NCBI RefSeq assembly: GCF_003865135.1
Contig: NZ_BHZC01000001.1
Coordinates: 5,704,001 to 5,768,000, forward strand
DNA: 64,000 bases
Direction of reading: 5' to 3'
Origin: Streptomyces chrestomyceticus JCM 4735
GTDB taxonomy: Bacteria; Actinomycetota; Actinomycetes; Streptomycetales; Streptomycetaceae
Shown: one piece after another, positions 18,162 through 27,928 of the stretch
How the letters are laid out: each line of letters opens with the position of its first letter
Position numbering within the stretch: the first letter of the stretch is position 1
Notes under the pieces: model-generated
The model's database searches: none
What the model was told of the DNA's origin: nothing
What the model saw: only the letters and a program-made list of their open reading frames with translations
Translations under genes and position numbers: made by a program

Positions 18162-19634
18162 TCACGACTGGTGGCCCGGTGGCTCGGGGCACGCTGCCTC
18201 GTCGCCGGTCAGCGTTCCGAAGTCGCCGGCGGCCGACAACTGGGTCGGGTCGTCGGAGCGCACCCGGTGGACCCCCTTGAAGTCCTTGCCGACGGTGACC
18301 CGCAGCACCGGGCCCTGGCCGGGCACCTGGCGCAGGGCCGCCCCGGGCAGGGCGGCGGCGAGGGAGCGGACCGAGCGGTCCCAGCGCGGGTCGTAGGCGA
18401 TCACGGTGCGCCGTACGCGGGTGGCGGCGTTGCCCGGGGTGCCGGTGGTGTCGAAGCCGGTGGCGCGCAGCGACTTGTCCACCGCGCGGCCCAGCCCCGT
18501 CCGGCCCGCGCCGTTGTCGACCTGCACCCGGACGGTGGCGGGCGGTACGTCCACGACCGTCGCGCGCTGCCGGCCGGACCGCCGCACGGCCAGCGGCCGG
18601 TCCTCGCGCAGCGCCTGGAAGAGCTGCTTCGCCTTCTCCTCGTTCCACATCACGGTCGAGCCCACGTTGGGCACCTGGAAGTCGATGTCGCCCAGCGGCA
18701 CGGAGGCGAACTCGGACGACGACGGGTTGAAGCCGCGCAGCGCCTGGCCGAGGTCGACCAGCTCGTCCGCGCCGAACCCCTCGTCGGCCCGTACGGACTC
18801 CAGCAGCGCGTCGGTGATCTCCTTGAACTGGACCGGGTGGAGCAGCGCGCCGGAGCTGGTGATCTTGTGCATGAGCGCGGCGAGGAAACGCTGCTGGCGC
18901 TGCATCCGCCCGAGGTCGGAGGCGCTGTCCAGGTGCCGGGCGCGGACGTACTGGAGCGCCTGGCCGCCGTTGAGCCGGGAGCGCCCGACGGGCAGGTCCA
19001 GGCCGCTGTAGCTGTCCTTCAGGGGGCGGTTGGTGCAGACGTTCACGCCGCCGACCGCGTCCACCGTCTTCATGAAGCTGGTGAAGTCGACCTCCAGGTA
19101 ATGGTCGATGTGCACCCCGGTCATCCGCTCGACGGTCCGGATGGTCAGGCCGGGGCCGCCCTCCGCGTACGCCGCGTTGAGCTTCACGGGGTGGCCGTGG
19201 TGGTGCTTGCCGGTGGTCCCGTCGGTGTGCGGGGGCGTCTGCGCGTACGAGTCGCGCGGCAGGCTGACCACGCTGGCGCGGTTCCGGTCGGCGGACAGGT
19301 GCACCATCATGATCGTGTCGGTGCAGTGGCACGGCTCGCCGCCCAGGTGGTACCGGCGTTTCTCCTCGGGGGAGAGCTTGTCCCGGCCGTCCGTGCCGAC
19401 GACCAGGAAGTTCATGCCGTCCCCGCCGCTGTTGTCCGGCCGGTTGCCCAGGCCCTTGAAGGCGTCCACCCGGGCGATGCCGTCCTCGACGCCTGTGACC
19501 ATGGCGTGCCCGACCCCGCCCGCGGCCAGCAGCAGCAGCGAGACGCCCGCGGTGATGCGCAGGCCCCAGCGGGGCCGCCCGCCCCGTCGCCGGTGACGGG
19601 CGCGCGGGCGGGGCGAGCGGTGCGGTGCGGTCAT
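18162..19634 (-). CDS. LCP family glycopolymer transferase (2 of 5), with LytR_C domain
   Basis: 490 aa, ATG 19634 with GGAGGTGT upstream. Short Arg-rich cytoplasmic head, TM ~25-45, LCP domain ~70-310: FLVVGTDGRDKLS, TDTIMMVHL, VSLPRDSYA, KLNAAYAEGGPGL, DHYLEVDFTSF, YVRARHLDSASDLGRMQRQQ. The LytR_C domain (~365-470) begins VRVQVDNGAGRTGLG and includes VTVGKDFKGV. The enzyme should link a lipid-carried glycopolymer to peptidoglycan outside the membrane. It is a single gene, divergent from a glycosyltransferase that could build such a polymer. Confidence 0.93.
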   Translation of the reverse strand: MTAPHRSPRPRARHRRRGGRPRWGLRITAGVSLLLLAAGGVGHAMVTGVEDGIARVDAFKGLGNRPDNSGGDGMNFLVVGTDGRDKLSPEEKRRYHLGGEPCHCTDTIMMVHLSADRNRASVVSLPRDSYAQTPPHTDGTTGKHHHGHPVKLNAAYAEGGPGLTIRTVERMTGVHIDHYLEVDFTSFMKTVDAVGGVNVCTNRPLKDSYSGLDLPVGRSRLNGGQALQYVRARHLDSASDLGRMQRQQRFLAALMHKITSSGALLHPVQFKEITDALLESVRADEGFGADELVDLGQALRGFNPSSSEFASVPLGDIDFQVPNVGSTVMWNEEKAKQLFQALREDRPLAVRRSGRQRATVVDVPPATVRVQVDNGAGRTGLGRAVDKSLRATGFDTTGTPGNAATRVRRTVIAYDPRWDRSVRSLAAALPGAALRQVPGQGPVLRVTVGKDFKGVHRVRSDDPTQLSAAGDFGTLTGDEAACPEPPGHQS

Positions 19635-19902
19635 GGGGACACCTCCGCGGCAGGGTCGGGGCGGACGGAGTGCGGGAGCGGGGTGGGGGAGGGGTACGGC
19701 GACGGGGTGGATCGGCGGGGACGGGATCGGGGTGAGAGGAACCGTTTCCGTGGCCGGACGGACCGGCTCCGGACGGGAAGGAGGGGGCCGGGTCACCGTA
19801 GGCCCATATGATCGGCTGTAAAGCACCACACGCCGGGCGGTGCCCCCAGGGCCACCCGCCTGCCGTCGGCCCCCGTCCCCCATAAGCGGTAACGTGACCG
19901 CG

Positions 19903-20961
19903 ATGAACGCCACGCCACCGCAGCAGCTCCCGGCCGTCTCCGTGATCATGCCGGTGCTCAACGAGGAACGTCATCTGCGCAGCTCGGTCCAGCACATCCT
20001 GGAACAGGAGTACGCCGGTGAGATGGAGGTGGTGATCGCGCTCGGGCCCTCGACGGACCGTACCGACGAGATCGCCGCCGAGCTGGTCGCCGAGAACGCC
20101 GCGAACGAGCGGGCCCGGGTGCTGACCGTGCCCAACCCCACGGGCCGCACCCCGGCCGCCCTGAACGCGGCGATCAAGGCGTCCCGCCATCCGGTCGTGG
20201 TGCGCGTCGACGGCCACGGCATGCTCTCGCCCGACTACATCGCGACCGCGGTCCGCCTCCTGGAGGAGACCGGCGCGCAGAACGTCGGCGGCATCATGCA
20301 CGCCGAGGGCGAGAACGCCTGGGAGGACGCGGTCGCCGCCGCGATGACCTCCAAGATCGGCGTGGGCAACGCGGCCTTCCACACGGGTGGCGCCGCGGGC
20401 CCGGCCGACACGGTCTACCTGGGCGTGTTCCGGCGCGAGGCGCTGGAGCAGCAGGGCGGCTACAACGAGGAGTTCATCCGCGCCCAGGACTGGGAGCTGA
20501 ACTTCCGCATCCGCGAGGCGGGCGGGCAGATCTGGTTCTCGCCCGAGCTGAAGGTGCAGTACCGGCCGCGGCCCAGCGTCCGCGCGCTGGCCAAGCAGTA
20601 CAAGGACTACGGGCGCTGGCGCCACGTCGTGGCGCGCTACCACTCCGGTTCGATCAACCTGCGGTACCTGGCGCCGCCGACCGCCGTGTGCGCCATCGCG
20701 GCGGGCGTCGTGGTCGGCGCCCTCGTCACGCCGTGGGGCTTCGCCGTCCCGGCCGGGTACCTGGCCGCCATCGCGGCGGGTTCGGTCCCGGCGGGCAAGG
20801 GGCTGCCGCTGAAGGCCCGCGTCCAGATCCCGGTCGCCCTGGCGACCATGCACATGTCGTGGGGCTGGGGCTTCCTGACCAGCCCGCGGTCGCTGGCCGA
20901 GAAGGTCATCGCCAGCCGCCGCCCGGCGGTGCCGGCGCCGCAGCCGGCCGCCGCGGAGTGA
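19903..20961 (+). CDS. Glycosyltransferase family 2
   Basis: 352 aa from ATG 19903; GTG 19894 is 3 codons earlier and equally possible, since no clear Shine-Dalgarno decides. GT-A fold: SVIMPVLNEERHLR at the N terminus, nucleotide-sugar DxD-type motif in VVRVDGHGML, acceptor loop RRALEQQ-type with GGYNEEFIRAQDWELNFRI. C-terminal hydrophobic segments (~250-300) anchor it to the membrane, as in ExoA/succinoglycan-type transferases that act on undecaprenyl-linked sugars. Divergent from LCP gene 2, so the pair could make and attach the same wall polymer. Confidence 0.9.
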   Translation: MNATPPQQLPAVSVIMPVLNEERHLRSSVQHILEQEYAGEMEVVIALGPSTDRTDEIAAELVAENAANERARVLTVPNPTGRTPAALNAAIKASRHPVVVRVDGHGMLSPDYIATAVRLLEETGAQNVGGIMHAEGENAWEDAVAAAMTSKIGVGNAAFHTGGAAGPADTVYLGVFRREALEQQGGYNEEFIRAQDWELNFRIREAGGQIWFSPELKVQYRPRPSVRALAKQYKDYGRWRHVVARYHSGSINLRYLAPPTAVCAIAAGVVVGALVTPWGFAVPAGYLAAIAAGSVPAGKGLPLKARVQIPVALATMHMSWGWGFLTSPRSLAEKVIASRRPAVPAPQPAAAE

Positions 20962-21184
20962 CCGTGCGGGTGGCCCGCGCGTCCGGCTTACGCGGCCGCG
21001 TCCTCCGGGATGCGGCCCGCCGGGCGAGCGGGCCACCACGCAAGCCGCGGCTGTCATGCAGCCCACGGCCGCCACACACTTCACGGGCGTCACACACCTC
21101 ACGACCGCCCCTCAGTTCACACGCAGCCCCTCCCGTCACAGCGGTCAATACGGGCTGGGCACAGGCACCCCGGCGCGGCTACGA

Positions 21185-21206
21185 TACGTGTCACGATCAT
21201 CACGTA
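21185..21206. promoter_or_regulatory. Inverted repeat before the MFS gene
   Basis: TACGTG-N10-CACGTA (21185-21190 / 21201-21206) ends 31 nt before the MFS start. MFS pumps are often controlled by a regulator bound at such a site, but no regulator gene is adjacent here. Confidence 0.3.
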
Positions 21207-21237
21207 CCGTGCCCGGCGATCGGCTGGAGGTGCCCCC

Positions 21238-22668
21238 GTGCGTCCCTGGGCGGCGCTGGTTGTCCTGCTGTGCGGCACGTTCCTCGCCAACCTCGATGTC
21301 TTCATCGTGGTGGTGGCGATGCCCGCGCTGGAACGGGACCTGGGCGCGGACGGCAGCCAGCAGCAGCTCGTCCTCGCCGGTTACCAGTTGGTCTACGCGC
21401 TCGGCCTGGCCGCCGGCGGCCGGCTGGGGGACGCGCTGGGCTCCCTGCGGGTCTTCGGCCTCGGCATGGCCGTCTTCACCGCGGCCTCGGTCGTCTGCGG
21501 GGCCGCGCCCACCACGGCCGTCCTGGTCCTGGCCCGGCTGTTCCAGGGCGCCGGTACGGCCCTGATGGTGCCGCAGGTCTACCGCGCGGCGCGGACCCTG
21601 TTCACCGGCGCGGCGCAGCGCAGGGCGTACGCCGCGATCGGCGCGGTGATGGGACTCGGCGCGATCGGCGGGCAACTGCTCGGCGGCTGGCTGCTGTCGG
21701 CGGACGTCCTCGGCCTCGGCTGGCGCGCCGTCTTCCTCGTCAACGTACCGGTGGGCGTCCTGGCGCTCACCCTCCTGCCGTGGGCGGCGGGCGGGCGCCC
21801 GCCGGCGCGCCGCGAACCGGTGCGCGCCGACCTGCCCGGCCTGGGCCTCGCGGCGGCCGCGCTCGGGCTGTTCTCCGTCCCCCTGGTGGCGGGCGGCACG
21901 GGCGGCATGGTGTGGTGGGGACCGGCCTGCCTGGCCGCCTCCCTCCCGGTCGCCGCCTGCTTCCTGCGCCACGAACGCGCGCTGGACGCCCGGGGCGGCT
22001 CCCCGCTCGTACCGCCGCGGCTGCTGGGGCTCGCCGGCTTCCGGCGCGGCATCGTGCTGATCGTGCTGGTCAACTGCGGGCTCGCCGCGTTCGTCCTGAT
22101 GCTCGGACTGCTGCTCCAGAAGGGCCTGCGCTGGAGCCCGCTGGCCACCGGAGCGGGCATGGTGCCGGCCGCGGTCGCGTTCGCCGCCGGCTCGCTGATC
22201 GCGCCGCGGCTGGCCCGCGGCGCGGAGGTGCGGCTGCTGGTCCTGGCCTCCCTCGCCGCGACCGCCGGGTACGCGGGCTGCGCCGTGAGCGCTCTCGGCA
22301 CCGACCCGCGCTGGCTGCTCGGCGCGGTGTGCGCCGTCGGCGGCGCGCTGGGCCTGTGCGTCACCCCGGCCCTGTCCGTGACCCTGCGCTCCGTGCCGGA
22401 GCCGGTCGCGGGCGCGGCGTCCGGCGTGGTCTCCACGGCGCAGCAGCTCGGCGCCGCGCTCGGCGTGTGCGTCTACGGCTTCCTCTTCTTCGCCCAGGTC
22501 CGCGCCACGGCCGACGTGGTCGCCGCCTTCGCGGTCACCACCACCGCGCTGACCACGACCTCGGCGGCCGCCGCGGTGCTCGCCCGCGGCCTGCCCCCGG
22601 CGGCCGCCCCCGCCGGCCTGCCGGAGGACGTCCTCGGCGCACCGGCGGCGCGCGACCTCCCGATGTGA
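21238..22668 (+). CDS. MFS transporter, DHA2-type drug exporter family
   Basis: 476 aa, GTG start with GGAGG at good spacing. TM1 reads LVVLLCGTFLANLDVFIVVVAMP, followed by motif-A-like GGRLGDALGSLRVF between TM2 and TM3 and motif-C-like GLGAIGGQLLGGWLL in TM5. About 12-14 helices in all. These are marks of proton-driven multidrug or metabolite efflux. Its stop overlaps a GTG of the following polyprenyl-synthetase-like frame by 4 nt, so the two were probably co-translated and may serve the same isoprenoid-related compound. Confidence 0.9.
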   Translation: MRPWAALVVLLCGTFLANLDVFIVVVAMPALERDLGADGSQQQLVLAGYQLVYALGLAAGGRLGDALGSLRVFGLGMAVFTAASVVCGAAPTTAVLVLARLFQGAGTALMVPQVYRAARTLFTGAAQRRAYAAIGAVMGLGAIGGQLLGGWLLSADVLGLGWRAVFLVNVPVGVLALTLLPWAAGGRPPARREPVRADLPGLGLAAAALGLFSVPLVAGGTGGMVWWGPACLAASLPVAACFLRHERALDARGGSPLVPPRLLGLAGFRRGIVLIVLVNCGLAAFVLMLGLLLQKGLRWSPLATGAGMVPAAVAFAAGSLIAPRLARGAEVRLLVLASLAATAGYAGCAVSALGTDPRWLLGAVCAVGGALGLCVTPALSVTLRSVPEPVAGAASGVVSTAQQLGAALGVCVYGFLFFAQVRATADVVAAFAVTTTALTTTSAAAAVLARGLPPAAAPAGLPEDVLGAPAARDLPM

Positions 22669-22703
22669 CACCGGACCGATTCCCCGACCGTACGGAGACA
22701 CGC

Positions 22704-23809
22704 TTGTCCCCCCATTCCCGGACCGCCGCCGTGCGGCCGAGCCCCGAAGCCCGGCTCGCCGAGACCGTCCCGCAGGTGAGCCGGTACGTGGCCGGGCTCC
22801 TCGACGCCTACCGGCCCCGGTACGCGCACCTGCGGCCCGCGCTCGAACGGCTCGTCACCCACGGCAGGCGGTCCCCCTCGAAAGCGCGCTGCCGCTCCTG
22901 GTGCACGGCGCCGTCGAGGGCACCCTCGAACCGGCCGTACCGGTGGCCGGGACGCACACCCTGTGGTGGCGGGCCGCCAACACCTTCGACGACGTGTCGG
23001 ACGGCGACACCGGCGCCCGGCTGTACGGCGACGCCCCGGCGGCCGTCATGACGGCGGCTCTGGAATGCGGCTACGCCCTGCCGTTGCGCGCCCTGGCCGC
23101 CCTGCCGGTGCCCGGAGCCCTGCGCGAGCGCCTGACCGCGGACTACCTCGACGGCTGGACCGCCGCCTGCGACGGGCAGGTCGGCGACCTCCTCGGCACA
23201 CCGACCGGGACGAGCCCCGAGGAGGTGCTGACGGTCTACCGGCACAAGAGCGGCGCGGTCTACGCCATGGCCGCCACGATGGCGGCCCGCCTCGCACTAG
23301 GCGCGGACGGCGCAGACGACCCGCGGGTTGCCGCCTGGGGTGAGTTCGGACAGGCCGTCGGGATACTCGCGCAGTTCCGCAACGACGAGGACGACCTGCG
23401 CTCCGGCCAGAGCGAGGACCTCGGCAACCGCACCGCCACCTACCTCCTGGTCCAGTTGCTGCACGCGGCCACCGGCACGGACCGGGAGCAGGCGCTGGAA
23501 CTCCTCGGCCGGGCCGCCGACTCGCCCGCCGACCGCCGCCGGCTGGCCGCCATGATGTTCGCCCCGGACGTCCTCGCCCCGTACCGGCGCCTCCTCGCGG
23601 ACGTCCACCACCGCGCCCACGCCCTGCTGGACACCCTCGCCCCCGACTCGCCCTTCACCGCGTCCCTGCACCGGCGCGTGGACGACGAGGTACGGACCAC
23701 CGCGAACGCCTGTGCGCCGGCGGGCCCGCACGGTACGCACTGCACCCTGCCGCCGGGCCCGGCGGTGCCGCCCGGCCGCACCCCTGCGCGGTCCGGTCAG
23801 AAGGTGTAG
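22704..23809 (+). pseudogene. Polyprenyl synthetase-like gene, frameshifted in a C5 run
   Basis: The first part reads in one frame from TTG 22704 (GGAG upstream) or from GTG 22665, which overlaps the MFS stop: SPEARLAETVPQVSRYVAGL. At the five-C run 22873-22877 the frame must gain one base to continue as LESALPLLVHGAVEGTLEP. The downstream part is open to 23809; GTG 22901 gives 302 aa. It carries a first Asp-rich motif FDDVSDGD and a second FRNDEDDL, both needed for Mg-diphosphate binding in trans-prenyltransferases. So all catalytic motifs survive behind the shift. A single missing C could be a sequencing error, a real inactivating mutation or slippage. The 3' end overlaps the convergent LCP gene by 13 nt. 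Confidence 0.75.
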
Positions 23810-25779
23810 GCGGGGTTCACCTTCATACAGGCCTTCTTGTCCTCGCCGTTGAGGGCGTCGGCACTGTCCGGCGCCTTTTCGGCCTCCTTCTTGTCCTCCG
23901 ACGGCTTGGGGAACGCCGTCCCCCTGCGCCAGTCGTTGCCGATCACCAGCCGCATGGTGGTGGCCGAACGCGACTCCTTGACCGAGTCCTTGGGCAGGCC
24001 GAGGGCCTTCGCGAGGGCGAGGGCGTCGCCGCGTCCCTCCTTGGCCGGGTAGGTGATCGTGGTGTCGGCCTGGGTGATGAGGCGGGAGTCCGTGGTGGCG
24101 CTCGTGTAGCCGAGGGTTCCCAGGTGGCCGGCGATCACGTTCGCACGGCCGGAGACCGGGCCGGTCACCGTGCTGTTGGTGCCGTTCTGGACGACGACGT
24201 CCAGCTTGTCCTTGGCCGTCGTCGGCTGCGGATCGGGCGTGGGCTTCTTCTTCTTGTCCTTGCCGTCCAGCGCGGTGTCGTTGCGCAGGAGGGAGAAGGT
24301 CTGCTCGGCGTCGCCGGGCTTGGGTACGACGTACTCGCCGCCCGCCGCGTACTGCCACGGCATGGTGACCATCGTGATCCGCTCGGTCGGCACCCGCTGG
24401 AGGTCGCCGCCCAGGTCGTACAGCTTCTTGACGCTGCCCAGGCCCTCGTCCACGGTCAGCGCCTTGGTGGCGGCCTCGGCCAGGTCGCGCAGCTTCAGCG
24501 GGTCGGTGAGCTTGGTGCCCGCCTTCAGCTCGCGGACCATCGAATTCATGTACATGTGCTGGGCCTTGGCCCGGCCGATGTCGGTGTTGTCCTCGAAGCC
24601 GTACCGGGTGCGCAGCCACTGGAGGGCCTGGACGCCCTTGACCGAGTGGGTGCCCGCGGTGAGCTTCAGACCGCTGCCGTGGCCCTTCTTGTCGTGCGAG
24701 TAGACATTCTTGTCCACACACACGGGTACGCCGCCGATCGCGTCCGCCATGTCCACCACGCCGGCGAAGTCGACCATCATGAAGTGGTCGATGTAGATGC
24801 CGGTCAGCTCCTTCCAGGTGGCGACGGTGCAGCCGGGACCGCCGTGCTGGAGCGAGGTGTTGATGGCCGCGGTGGTCTGCGGGTAGACCTTGCCGTCGTC
24901 CGGGTCCTTGCACTCCGGGATCGGCACGCGGGTGTCGCGCGGGATCGAGATGACCGACATGTTGCTGCGGTCGGCCGAGACGTGCAGCAGCATCTGCACG
25001 TCGGCCAGCGGCTTGCGGTCCGCGTCCTGGCGGGCGCCGCCCAGCTCGATGTTCTTCTCGCTGTTCCGGCCGTCCGAGCCCAGCAGCAGGATGTTCAGCG
25101 GCGTCTGCCCGAAGGCGTTCGGCTCGGGTTTCTCCAGGCCGCCGGAGCCCAGGTCGAGGGCGTCCTTGCGGAGGTTGCTGTTGAGGTGCTCGTAGTACCA
25201 GTAACCGGCGCCGGCCGTGCCGACTATCAGCACGGCCAGGGTTATCGCGCTCCAGCGCAGGACGCGCCGGGTTCTGCTGCGGGGTCTGCGCGCGCGACGG
25301 GTGCCCTTGGCTTCGGGCTCGGAGCCGTCGGCGGGGGAGGGGCCGGGGTCCGCCGCGTCCTTGAGGGCGGTGGCGGTGGGCGTACCGGTGGCGGCCGTAC
25401 CGGCGGAGGGTGTGCCCGTGACTGCCGCTGCGGGGGTCTGGCCGGCGGCGCCCGTGGCCGGGCCCGCGACGCCGCCCGTGATCACGGGCGGACCCGTCAC
25501 CCCGCCGGTGATCACCGGCGGGACGGGCGCGCCGCCGCCCGCCGACGGCGTGCCGGTGCCGCCGGGAGCTGCCGGGGCGGCCGACGCGGCCGGAGCGTCC
25601 GGAGGAGGCGTGCCCCCTTGGTCCGCCGGTCCCGGCGCACCGGACTCAGGCGAACCGTTCCGCCCGCTTCCGTTCCCGTTCCCGCTTCCGTTCCCGTACA
25701 GGCTGTCGTCCCAGCCCAGATCCTCGGCGTCGGGCCGGCGCCGTTGTGGCCCGTCGCCACGCGCACTGCTGTGCCGCAT
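23797..25779 (-). CDS. LCP family glycopolymer transferase (3 of 5), with LytR_C domain
   Basis: 660 aa, ATG 25779 with GGGGGAG upstream; GTG 25812 also exists. A very long cytoplasmic head (~190 aa, Gly/Pro/Thr-rich, with repeats such as PPVITGGVTG PPVITGGVAG) precedes the TM helix WSAITLAVLIVGTAGAG. LCP motifs: NILLLGSDGRNSE, VISIPRDTRVP, DHFMMVDFAGV, WLRTRYGFEDNTDIGRAKAQ. The LytR_C domain begins LDVVVQNGTN. An unusual Lys-rich spacer (KDKKKKPTPDP) joins the two. Last of three tandem LCP genes on this strand. Confidence 0.92.
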   Translation of the reverse strand: MRHSSARGDGPQRRRPDAEDLGWDDSLYGNGSGNGNGSGRNGSPESGAPGPADQGGTPPPDAPAASAAPAAPGGTGTPSAGGGAPVPPVITGGVTGPPVITGGVAGPATGAAGQTPAAAVTGTPSAGTAATGTPTATALKDAADPGPSPADGSEPEAKGTRRARRPRSRTRRVLRWSAITLAVLIVGTAGAGYWYYEHLNSNLRKDALDLGSGGLEKPEPNAFGQTPLNILLLGSDGRNSEKNIELGGARQDADRKPLADVQMLLHVSADRSNMSVISIPRDTRVPIPECKDPDDGKVYPQTTAAINTSLQHGGPGCTVATWKELTGIYIDHFMMVDFAGVVDMADAIGGVPVCVDKNVYSHDKKGHGSGLKLTAGTHSVKGVQALQWLRTRYGFEDNTDIGRAKAQHMYMNSMVRELKAGTKLTDPLKLRDLAEAATKALTVDEGLGSVKKLYDLGGDLQRVPTERITMVTMPWQYAAGGEYVVPKPGDAEQTFSLLRNDTALDGKDKKKKPTPDPQPTTAKDKLDVVVQNGTNSTVTGPVSGRANVIAGHLGTLGYTSATTDSRLITQADTTITYPAKEGRGDALALAKALGLPKDSVKESRSATTMRLVIGNDWRRGTAFPKPSEDKKEAEKAPDSADALNGEDKKACMKVNPAYTF

Positions 25780-25860
25780 TGGGTTTCTCCCCCGTCGGTC
25801 GGCGCCGGTCACGGCGGCCGGGGCTCGCTTGGTCTTTCCGGCTGCCCCGTGCAGCCGCGG

Positions 25861-25882
25861 ACCGGCCGGGGGCCCGGCCGGT
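25861..25882 (-). terminator. Hairpin after LCP gene 4
   Basis: ACCGGCCGGG-GG-CCCGGCCGGT, 10-bp arms, 7 nt beyond the stop of the LCP gene at 25889. It may partly separate the transcripts of the tandem LCP genes. Confidence 0.5.
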
Positions 25883-25888
25883 GTCCGG

Positions 25889-27697
25889 CTACTTGGCGCA
25901 GATGTTCTGGTCGTCGGCGTTCACGTTCTGCACGCCGTCCGGCGTTTTCGTCGGCGCCTCGATCGACTTGCCCGGTCCCTTGAAGTCCTTGCCCAGGATC
26001 AGCTTCATCGGGACCTTGGGTCCCGCGTCCGCGGTGGTCTTCTTCAGCGCGCTCTTGGGCAGGCCCATCCAGTCGGCCAGGGCTGCCGCCTGGTCGGCCT
26101 GGTTCGGCGCGTACTCCAGCCGGGTGGCGGCCAGCTTCGTCGGCGCGTTGCCGGCGTTGGTCGACAGCTTCGCGGCCTTGCTGTTCTGCAGCCAGTCCAC
26201 CGTCTCCTGGGCGGCACCGATCGGTCCGCCGCCGTTGCTGACGTCCACCCGGACCTTGTCGGCCGGGGCCTTGGGAACCTTCTTGTCGTCCGAGGTGCCC
26301 TTGCTCTTCTTCTCCTTCGTCTTGGACAGCGAGTGGTCGGCGCGGATCATCTGGAACAGCGGTCCGGCCTTCGCCTCGTCCAGTACGACGGTCGCGGGGT
26401 CCTTCGGGTTGTCCAGGACGGGAACTGTGGCGAAAGTGATGTTTTTGATGTCGACCCGGCTGAGGTCCTTGGCGAGGTCCACCAGCTTGCCCGCACTGCC
26501 GATCCCGGTGTCCACGGTCAGCGCCTTGGTGGCGGCCTGGGCCAGGTCGTAGAGCTTCGGCACGCTGGTCAGGGTGTCGCCGGACTTCATCTTGCGGATC
26601 ATCGAGCTGAGGAACTGCTGCTGGAGCTGGATGCGGCTCAGGTCGCTGCCGGTGCCGACGGAGTGCCGGGTACGGACGAAGGCCAGCGCCTGCTCGCCCT
26701 TGACGACGCTCTTGCCCGCCGGCAGGTGCAGATGGGACTTCGGGTCGTCGATCGGCTTCGCGGCGCACACCTCGACGCCGTCGACCGCCTCCGACAGCTC
26801 CTTGACCGCGTTGAAGTCGGCCATCATGAAGTGATCTATGGACAGGCCGGTCATCTTCTCGACGGTGCGCCAGGTGCAGCCGGGGTCGCGGTCCTCCTGG
26901 CCCAGGCTCGTGTTGAAGCGGACGTTGTGCTGCCCCGGGATGGTCCGGGTGGCGCCGTCCTTCTTCGTCGGGCAGTCCGGAATGTCGGTGATCATGTCGC
27001 GGGGGATGCTCAGGGCCGTCGCGTTGGAGCGGTCCTTGGAGATGTGCATCAGGATCGTGGTGTCCGCGTGCCCCACGCTGCCCGCGTCGCCGTAGCCCTG
27101 GTTGCCCTTGCCGGAGCGGGCGTCCGTGCCGATGACGAGGATGTTGACCGGGCCGTCCTTGACCGCCGGGTTCTCCTTGCCGACGTCGACCTTGGAGATG
27201 TTCCCGTTCAACTGCTGGTACAGGAAGAACGCGCCGCCGCAGCCCGCGACGAGGACGAAGCCGAGCGCGCCGGACGTCCAGTAGAGCGCCTTCTTCTTCG
27301 TGGACTTCTTCGGCTTGGGCTTACGACGGCTCGGCGCGCCGCCGCCGGGCGGCGCGGAGCGGTTCCCGGCCCGCCGGTCACGCTGCGCGGGCAGCTCGCG
27401 GGTGTCGGTGTCCCGGCCGGGCGCACCGCTTCCAGAACCGTTTTGCCCCGTACGGCTGCCGGGCCGCCCCGAACCGCCGCCGGGCTGTCCCGTACCGCCG
27501 CCGGGCGCGGGCGTGCCCCCCTCGGGCCGCGGCGTGCCACGGCCGCGGCCGGGCGCCGGCCCCTTGCGGCCGGCCGGCTGCGTCGCCGGGGCGTCGCCGG
27601 GGTCCAGCCGCAACTCGTAGGTGCCGGTGTTCGGGTCGAACACCCACTGATCGGCGGGATCGATGTCGTCCCCTCGCCCACGGCCTTGCGCGTCCAC
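25889..27697 (-). CDS. LCP family glycopolymer transferase (4 of 5), with LytR_C domain
   Basis: 602 aa, GTG start; AAGG and GGAGG lie upstream. The cytoplasmic head (~150 aa) opens with DPADQWVFDPNTGTYELRL, then Gly/Pro-rich sequence and a basic KPKKSTKKKA stretch before the TM helix ALYWTSGALGFVLVAGCGG. LCP motifs: ILVIGTDARSGKG, HADTTILMHI, LSIPRDMITDIP, DHFMMADFNAV, FVRTRHSVGTGSDLSRIQLQ. LytR_C starts VRVDVSNGGGPIG. It sits between LCP genes 5 and 3 with gaps of ~231 and ~109 nt. Confidence 0.93.
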   Translation of the reverse strand: MDAQGRGRGDDIDPADQWVFDPNTGTYELRLDPGDAPATQPAGRKGPAPGRGRGTPRPEGGTPAPGGGTGQPGGGSGRPGSRTGQNGSGSGAPGRDTDTRELPAQRDRRAGNRSAPPGGGAPSRRKPKPKKSTKKKALYWTSGALGFVLVAGCGGAFFLYQQLNGNISKVDVGKENPAVKDGPVNILVIGTDARSGKGNQGYGDAGSVGHADTTILMHISKDRSNATALSIPRDMITDIPDCPTKKDGATRTIPGQHNVRFNTSLGQEDRDPGCTWRTVEKMTGLSIDHFMMADFNAVKELSEAVDGVEVCAAKPIDDPKSHLHLPAGKSVVKGEQALAFVRTRHSVGTGSDLSRIQLQQQFLSSMIRKMKSGDTLTSVPKLYDLAQAATKALTVDTGIGSAGKLVDLAKDLSRVDIKNITFATVPVLDNPKDPATVVLDEAKAGPLFQMIRADHSLSKTKEKKSKGTSDDKKVPKAPADKVRVDVSNGGGPIGAAQETVDWLQNSKAAKLSTNAGNAPTKLAATRLEYAPNQADQAAALADWMGLPKSALKKTTADAGPKVPMKLILGKDFKGPGKSIEAPTKTPDGVQNVNADDQNICAK

Positions 27698-27928
27698 GGT
27701 GCCTTGTGTCCTCCGTCGGTGCCACGCGGCGCCTCCCCCTCAAGGCGCTCGGTCGGTCGGTTGTGCAATGCGCGGTCAGCCTGGTCGTGCGGACCGGATC
27801 GCTCACACTATCCGCCCGGTTCGGCGTCGAGCGACGCCCGTGACACATTCCACTCCCCTACAACTGGGCAATTCACCCCATCTTTTCGACAGCTTTCGAG
27901 CGGCCGGACGCAAATTTTTGCCGAGCTT

